DNA from: Pedobacter sp. AK013
GTDB taxonomy: Bacteria; Bacteroidota; Bacteroidia; Sphingobacteriales; Sphingobacteriaceae
DNA length: 64,000 nucleotides
Assembly: GCF_014205835.1 (NCBI RefSeq)
Contig: NZ_JACHCQ010000011.1
Location: forward strand, 1 to 64,000
Reading direction: 5' to 3'
A program made the position numbers and the translations under genes. Shown here one piece after another: positions 60,734 to 64,000 of the stretch; the stretch's first letter is position 1, and every line of letters begins with the position of its first letter. The notes under the pieces are model-generated. The model saw nothing but the letters and a program-made list of their open reading frames with translations, searched no databases and was not told where the DNA came from.

Positions 60734-61186
60734 ATGTACAATGAACATAGATGCCATTCGGGCAAGATGCATAGTCGCTTTGGCGCAGGAGAGGGAAGAT
60801 TTGGAAGGCCCTTTAGCGGACCTTTCGGCCATTACAAACACCATATGTTTAACCAGGGCTTTAGAAAAGTACCTGTTAACATAGAAGAAACAGAAACCAG
60901 CTTTATTATTGAACTTTTTGCGCCAGCCCTGGTTAAAGAGAATTTAAAGGTGGTTACCAAAGATGATGTATTAACCATTTCTTACCAAGCTCATGAAGAA
61001 GCAGATTCGGCTAAAAAGTATAGCCGTAGAGAGTATAGCAATGGCACTTTCGAAAGGGCTTTTGGCTTAAACGGAAAAGTTTTAGTAGAAAATATTTCTG
61101 CCAGTTATGCTGATGGAATTTTGAAGGTTTACTTACCTAAAAACCCTGAAACGAATACACCAGAGAAAGATATTCTGGTAGACTAA
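60734..61186 (+). CDS. Hsp20/alpha-crystallin family small heat-shock protein
   Basis: A 150-residue holdase. After a Gly/His/Arg-rich N-terminal arm of about 45 residues, the alpha-crystallin domain spans about residues 47-138 with VNIEETETSFIIELFAPAL and SYADGILKVYLPK. The C-terminal IxI/V-like motif may be the ILV in DILVD at the very end. It is last in the four-gene set of small proteins; a terminator follows. Confidence 0.92.
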   Translation: MYNEHRCHSGKMHSRFGAGEGRFGRPFSGPFGHYKHHMFNQGFRKVPVNIEETETSFIIELFAPALVKENLKVVTKDDVLTISYQAHEEADSAKKYSRREYSNGTFERAFGLNGKVLVENISASYADGILKVYLPKNPETNTPEKDILVD

Positions 61187-61207
61187 GTTTCGTCTATTAT
61201 AATTTCC

Positions 61208-61250
61208 AAGCCCCGATTGTTTTAAAGCAGTTGGGGCTATTTTGTTTTAT
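61208..61250 (+). terminator. hsp20 terminator
   Basis: AGCCCCGATTG and CAGTTGGGGCT pair with one mismatch around TTTTAAAG, followed by ATTTTGTTTTATT. Confidence 0.75.
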
Positions 61251-61317
61251 TGCGAGAGAAAAGGATTATGCAATATTGCTTTTCGAATAATTAAGTAAAC
61301 CGATATTAAAATGCGGC

Positions 61318-61348
61318 TTGCTAATAGCGGTATTTTAAGGTACTTTTG
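61318..61348 (+). promoter_or_regulatory. Promoter of the DEAD-box helicase gene
   Basis: TTG of CTTG (61318-61320), 20 bases, then TACTTTTG (61341-61348), matching the TAnnTTTG box. It ends 23 bases before the TTG start at 61372. Confidence 0.5.
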
Positions 61349-61371
61349 CTAAAAGACATAAACACAATAGA

Positions 61372-62592
61372 TTGAATTTTAACGACTTTAATTTTAACCC
61401 CGATTTATACGAAGGCTTAATGGCCATGGGGTATAAAAGCGCTACTCCAATACAAGAACAAGCCATACCGGTAATTTTAGATAATCATGATCTGATTGCC
61501 TGCGCTCAAACTGGTACAGGGAAAACGGCCAGCTATCTTTTGCCCGTAATGGATAAAATTAGCAAAGCTGCCGATAGGCACAATAATACCTTAATTCTGG
61601 CTCCAACACGCGAACTTGCACAACAGATAGATTTACAGGTAGAAGCTTTAGCTTATTTTACCAATATCAGTTCTTTAGCTGTTTATGGTGGGGGAGATGG
61701 TATCGCTTACGAACAACAAAAACGTTCTATGCGCGAAGGTGTGGATATTATTATCGCCACTCCGGGCAGATTAATGGCACATTTGTCTTCGGGGGTGTTA
61801 AAACTGGAACATCTGCAGCATTTAATTTTAGATGAAGCAGATAGAATGCTGGATATGGGTTTTTACGATGATATTATCCGCATTATTAGTTATCTGCCAA
61901 AAAAGAGGCAAACACTTTTATTCTCGGCTACAATGGCGCCGAAAATAAGAACCATGGCGGGCAAGATTTTGCACGAACCGAAGCAGATTACCATTTCAAT
62001 TGCTAAACCTGCAGAGGGGATCGATCAACAGGCCTATAACATTCATGACCAGCAAAAACAGGCCTTGTTAACCGATATTTTTAAAAGCGGGCAATACAAA
62101 AGCAGTATCATTTTCGTTTCGACCAAAGAAAAAGTAAAAGCTTTATATAAAACTTTTAAAGGATTAGGCATTAAAGCAGAAGCTTTTCACTCCGATTTAG
62201 GGCAGAAAGAGCGTGAAGATATTTTACTGGCTTTCAAAAACCGTAGGCTACCAATTTTAATCGGAACAGATGTATTATCTCGAGGTATTGATGTAGAGGG
62301 CATTGATTTGGTAATCAATTATGATGTTCCCGGCGATCCGGCCGATTATGTACACCGCATTGGCCGTACTGCAAGAGCTGCAACTAAAGGAACGGCGATT
62401 ACGTTGATTAATGGAAGAGATAAGCGCAAGTTCGATAACATTGAAAAATTGATCGAGAAGCAAGTTCCCCGCATGCCACTGCCAGAAAGCGTAGCTGCAA
62501 TAGAAATTACACATGTGGAGGAAAAGCGGCCTCAACATAAGGGCAAAAAAAAGGTTTGGCACAAAAAGAAAAAACCAAAACCTTCTGTATAA
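61372..62592 (+). CDS. DEAD-box RNA helicase (RhlE-like)
   Basis: A 406-residue DEAD-box ATPase: Q-motif in YKSATPIQEQA, Walker A AQTGTGKTA, PTRELAQQ, TPGR, DEADRMLDMG, SAT, then the second domain with STKEKVKAL, TDVLSRGIDV and HRIGRTARA. A basic C-terminal tail (KRPQHKGKKKVWHKKKKPK) may bind RNA. The start is TTG, needed to include the Q-motif aromatic residue; no in-frame ATG precedes it. Probable role in ribosome assembly or mRNA remodelling. Confidence 0.94.
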   Translation: MNFNDFNFNPDLYEGLMAMGYKSATPIQEQAIPVILDNHDLIACAQTGTGKTASYLLPVMDKISKAADRHNNTLILAPTRELAQQIDLQVEALAYFTNISSLAVYGGGDGIAYEQQKRSMREGVDIIIATPGRLMAHLSSGVLKLEHLQHLILDEADRMLDMGFYDDIIRIISYLPKKRQTLLFSATMAPKIRTMAGKILHEPKQITISIAKPAEGIDQQAYNIHDQQKQALLTDIFKSGQYKSSIIFVSTKEKVKALYKTFKGLGIKAEAFHSDLGQKEREDILLAFKNRRLPILIGTDVLSRGIDVEGIDLVINYDVPGDPADYVHRIGRTARAATKGTAITLINGRDKRKFDNIEKLIEKQVPRMPLPESVAAIEITHVEEKRPQHKGKKKVWHKKKKPKPSV

Positions 62593-62597
62593 TATCC

Positions 62598-62637
62598 AAA
62601 ACGCCATAAGTACATTTCTTATTGGCGTTTTTCTTTT
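62598..62637 (+). terminator. Terminator of the helicase gene
   Basis: AAACGCCATAAG and CTTATTGGCGTTT pair with one bulge around TACATTT, followed by TTCTTTT. Confidence 0.75.
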
Positions 62638-62651
62638 ATAAATTATCTTTG
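62622..62651 (+). promoter_or_regulatory. Candidate promoter of the AEC transporter gene
   Basis: TTGG (62622-62625), 18 bases, then TATCTTTG (62644-62651), 12 bases before the ATG. The -33 element shares bases with the helicase terminator stem. Confidence 0.45.
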
Positions 62652-62663
62652 CCCTAATACTCA

Positions 62664-63575
62664 ATGGCAAACTTCATTATTATAGGTTTATGCATTTTAG
62701 CGGGGATTCTTTTCAGAAAAAGTAAATCGCTACCCAAAGATGCGCATAAAGGTATTAATGCCTGGATTATTTATATTGCACTACCAGCGGTTTCTTTTAA
62801 ATATCTGCCGCATATTACCTGGACTAAGGATCTATTCTTTCCTGTACTGGCACCAATTTGTGTATGGCTATTTGGTTGGTTATTTATTACCTTATATGGC
62901 CGTATCCTGAATATTAGTAAAGCCACATCTGGTGGGTTAAAACTAACCAGTTCTTTAAGTAATACGTCATTTGTAGGTTTCCCATTAATTATGGCTTATT
63001 TTAGCGAAAAAGAACTGGCAATAGCTATTATCTGCGATCAGGTAACCTTTATGCTTTTATCTACCATTGGTGTTATTGTAGCCATCCGTTCATCGCAGGA
63101 TCAAAAGCTAAGTCCGAAATTGGTCCTAAAAAAAGTAGTGGCCTTTCCTCCGCTTATAGGTTGCTTTTTGGCACTAACCCTCCCTCGTTTTATTGATATT
63201 TCTTCACTAGATCCATTGTTCGAGAAACTAGCAGCTACGGTTGGCCCATTGGCATTGTTTTCTATAGGTTTGCAGCTAAAATTTGGTGGTTGGTTTAATG
63301 AATTGAAACACATCAGTTTTGCTTTATTGTATAAACTGATTTTAGCGCCCTCGGTAATTTTGGTTGTGGCACTTGTTTTAGGTATGAATGGAATAATTAC
63401 CAAAATAACTATTTTCGAAATGGCTATGCCAACCTTGTTAACCGCTGGTGTGGTAGCTGATCAGTATAACCTTAATCCGAGGCTTTCTAATTTAGTGGTT
63501 GGAATCGGAATTTTATTATCTTTTATCACCACAGGTATATGGTGGTTGGTATTAACCTATTCAGGTTTAGTTTAA
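62664..63575 (+). CDS. AEC-family transporter
   Basis: A 303-residue membrane protein with about ten helices, in two halves separated by a hydrophilic loop (RSSQDQKLSPK, residues about 144-154). The segments SLSNTSFVGFPLIMAYF and FEMAMPTLLTAGVVADQYN are characteristic of the auxin-efflux-carrier fold. Bacterial members carry malate or similar anions, but the substrate is not decided here. A promoter with a short leader precedes it. Confidence 0.9.
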   Translation: MANFIIIGLCILAGILFRKSKSLPKDAHKGINAWIIYIALPAVSFKYLPHITWTKDLFFPVLAPICVWLFGWLFITLYGRILNISKATSGGLKLTSSLSNTSFVGFPLIMAYFSEKELAIAIICDQVTFMLLSTIGVIVAIRSSQDQKLSPKLVLKKVVAFPPLIGCFLALTLPRFIDISSLDPLFEKLAATVGPLALFSIGLQLKFGGWFNELKHISFALLYKLILAPSVILVVALVLGMNGIITKITIFEMAMPTLLTAGVVADQYNLNPRLSNLVVGIGILLSFITTGIWWLVLTYSGLV

Positions 63576-63687
63576 TCTATCTCGTTTTTAACCGCAGAGT
63601 ATGCGAGCGCAGAGGAAGTCTTATGCGCTTAAGTTTGATTAACATTTACCCGCCGTGATCAATTTTAACACAATTTCTTACCACGAT

Positions 63688-63756
63688 CGTCATGCTGAAC
63701 TCGTTTCAGCATCTTTCTTGCTAGGATAGACCCTGAAATAAATTCAGGGTGAGGAC
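63688..63756. repeat. Palindromic intergenic repeat
   Basis: GTCATGCTGAACTCGTTTCAGCATC and GACCCTGAAATAAATTCAGGGTG are inverted around TTTCTTGCTAGG. Same family as 47184-47243. Upstream, 63580-63620 has AACCGCAGAGTATGCGAGCG, another short repeat word. Confidence 0.65.
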
Positions 63757-63803
63757 CATTAGGTTTTGCGAAAACCTTCGCACCCTTTTTGGTTAAATCC
63801 CCA

Positions 63804-63834
63804 TTAAAAAAGCCGCAAAATTTCTCCTGCGGCT
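63804..63834 (-). terminator. Terminator of the truncated peptidase gene
   Basis: On the minus strand AGCCGCA and TTGCGGCT pair around GGAGAAATT, followed by TTTTTAATGG. Confidence 0.8.
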
Positions 63835-63855
63835 CCCTGAATAATTTAGTTTTAA

Positions 63856-64000
63856 TTACAAAGCTAATTTTTTAGCAATTGCAGATGGAATACCTGCTTT
63901 GTTTAATAAAATTGCTGTTGTTTTATATTTTACATAGTTTTTGGTTACATATAAGTATCCTTTATAATCGTTACTTGCCCCCCAAGAGTTTTTAACGATA
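63856..64000 (-). CDS. C1 cysteine peptidase (bleomycin hydrolase/PepC-like), 3' end only
   Basis: The last 48 codons of a gene that continues past the window. The visible segment IVKNSWGASNDYKGYLYVTK is the catalytic-Asn region (KNSWG) of papain-like peptidases, and the following NKAGIPSAIAKKLAL end matches the aminopeptidase C/bleomycin hydrolase type. The active-site Cys and His lie outside the window. A terminator follows the stop. Confidence 0.7.
   Translation of the reverse strand, partial: IVKNSWGASNDYKGYLYVTKNYVKYKTTAILLNKAGIPSAIAKKLAL

Overview
The window is chromosomal DNA of a member of the phylum Bacteroidetes, most likely the family Sphingobacteriaceae (Pedobacter-like). This rests on AT-rich coding DNA, an LpxC-FabZ fusion, the type IX secretion regulator PorX, -7 boxes of the form TAnnTTTG a few bases to tens of bases before many start codons, weak Shine-Dalgarno sequences, and intergenic palindromic repeats. 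No rRNA, tRNA, transposase, integrase, phage gene or CRISPR array was seen. The assignment is inference from the sequence; no database was searched.

Layout. (1) 0.3-7.8 kb, minus strand: two tandem EF-P genes, an orphan ABC ATPase with a GNAT acetyltransferase, and the lipid A block lpxA, lpxC/fabZ, lpxD (overlapping genes, strong promoter), plus an HD-domain phosphohydrolase. (2) 7.9-12.1 kb, plus strand: porX, tsaE, an alanine dehydrogenase-like gene and a VanX-type dipeptidase. (3) 12.5-16.5 kb, minus strand: histidine phosphatase, PLP enzyme, GH18 chitinase lipoprotein and a PBP4-type carboxypeptidase. (4) 16.5-23.4 kb, plus strand: mostly exported proteins (two-lobe aspartic protease with PDZ, large zinc metalloprotease, phosphodiester glycosidase, an unknown lipoprotein), then a cold-shock protein and a small hydrolase. 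(5) 23.5-32.6 kb, mixed: ECF sigma/anti-sigma pair, SMR exporter, Crp-type regulator, serine hydrolase, a thioesterase/DinB/histidine kinase group, gltX and a YpfJ-like zinc peptidase.

(6) 32.7-39.6 kb, plus strand, is the most distinctive block: a receiver-first hybrid kinase, a 1194-residue CHASE3-HAMP-GAF kinase with three receivers, a lone receiver, CheR, a receiver-less CheB and a second lone receiver. The window contains no chemoreceptor, CheA or CheW, so the methylation pair probably serves the kinase itself. (7) 39.7-44.9 kb, minus strand: DUF3137, LemA and two large paralogous AsmA-like envelope proteins. (8) 45.7-53.6 kb, plus strand: miaB, a sigma-54 activator without a sensor domain, lptE, a TPR protein and secG, then a histidine kinase, a PhoU-like protein and a PiT phosphate transporter. 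(9) 54-55.9 kb, minus strand: a second sigma factor with an unusual anti-sigma carrying carboxypeptidase-regulatory-like and TonB-C-like domains. (10) 56-64 kb: DUF4197 protein, beta-propeller lipoprotein, a third sigma factor, a cassette of small His-rich proteins with an N-terminal-only glycosyltransferase fragment and Hsp20, a DEAD-box helicase, an AEC transporter and the 3' end of a C1 peptidase.

The intergenic DNA is rich in repeats: a GC-rich structured element of about 280 bp (five full or partial copies near 24.6-25.0, 45.0-45.6 and 58.1 kb), short REP-like palindromes, a twofold double-hairpin unit at 12.3-12.5 kb, and a tail sequence shared by 0.2 and 59.5 kb. Several open frames inside these repeats are not genes.
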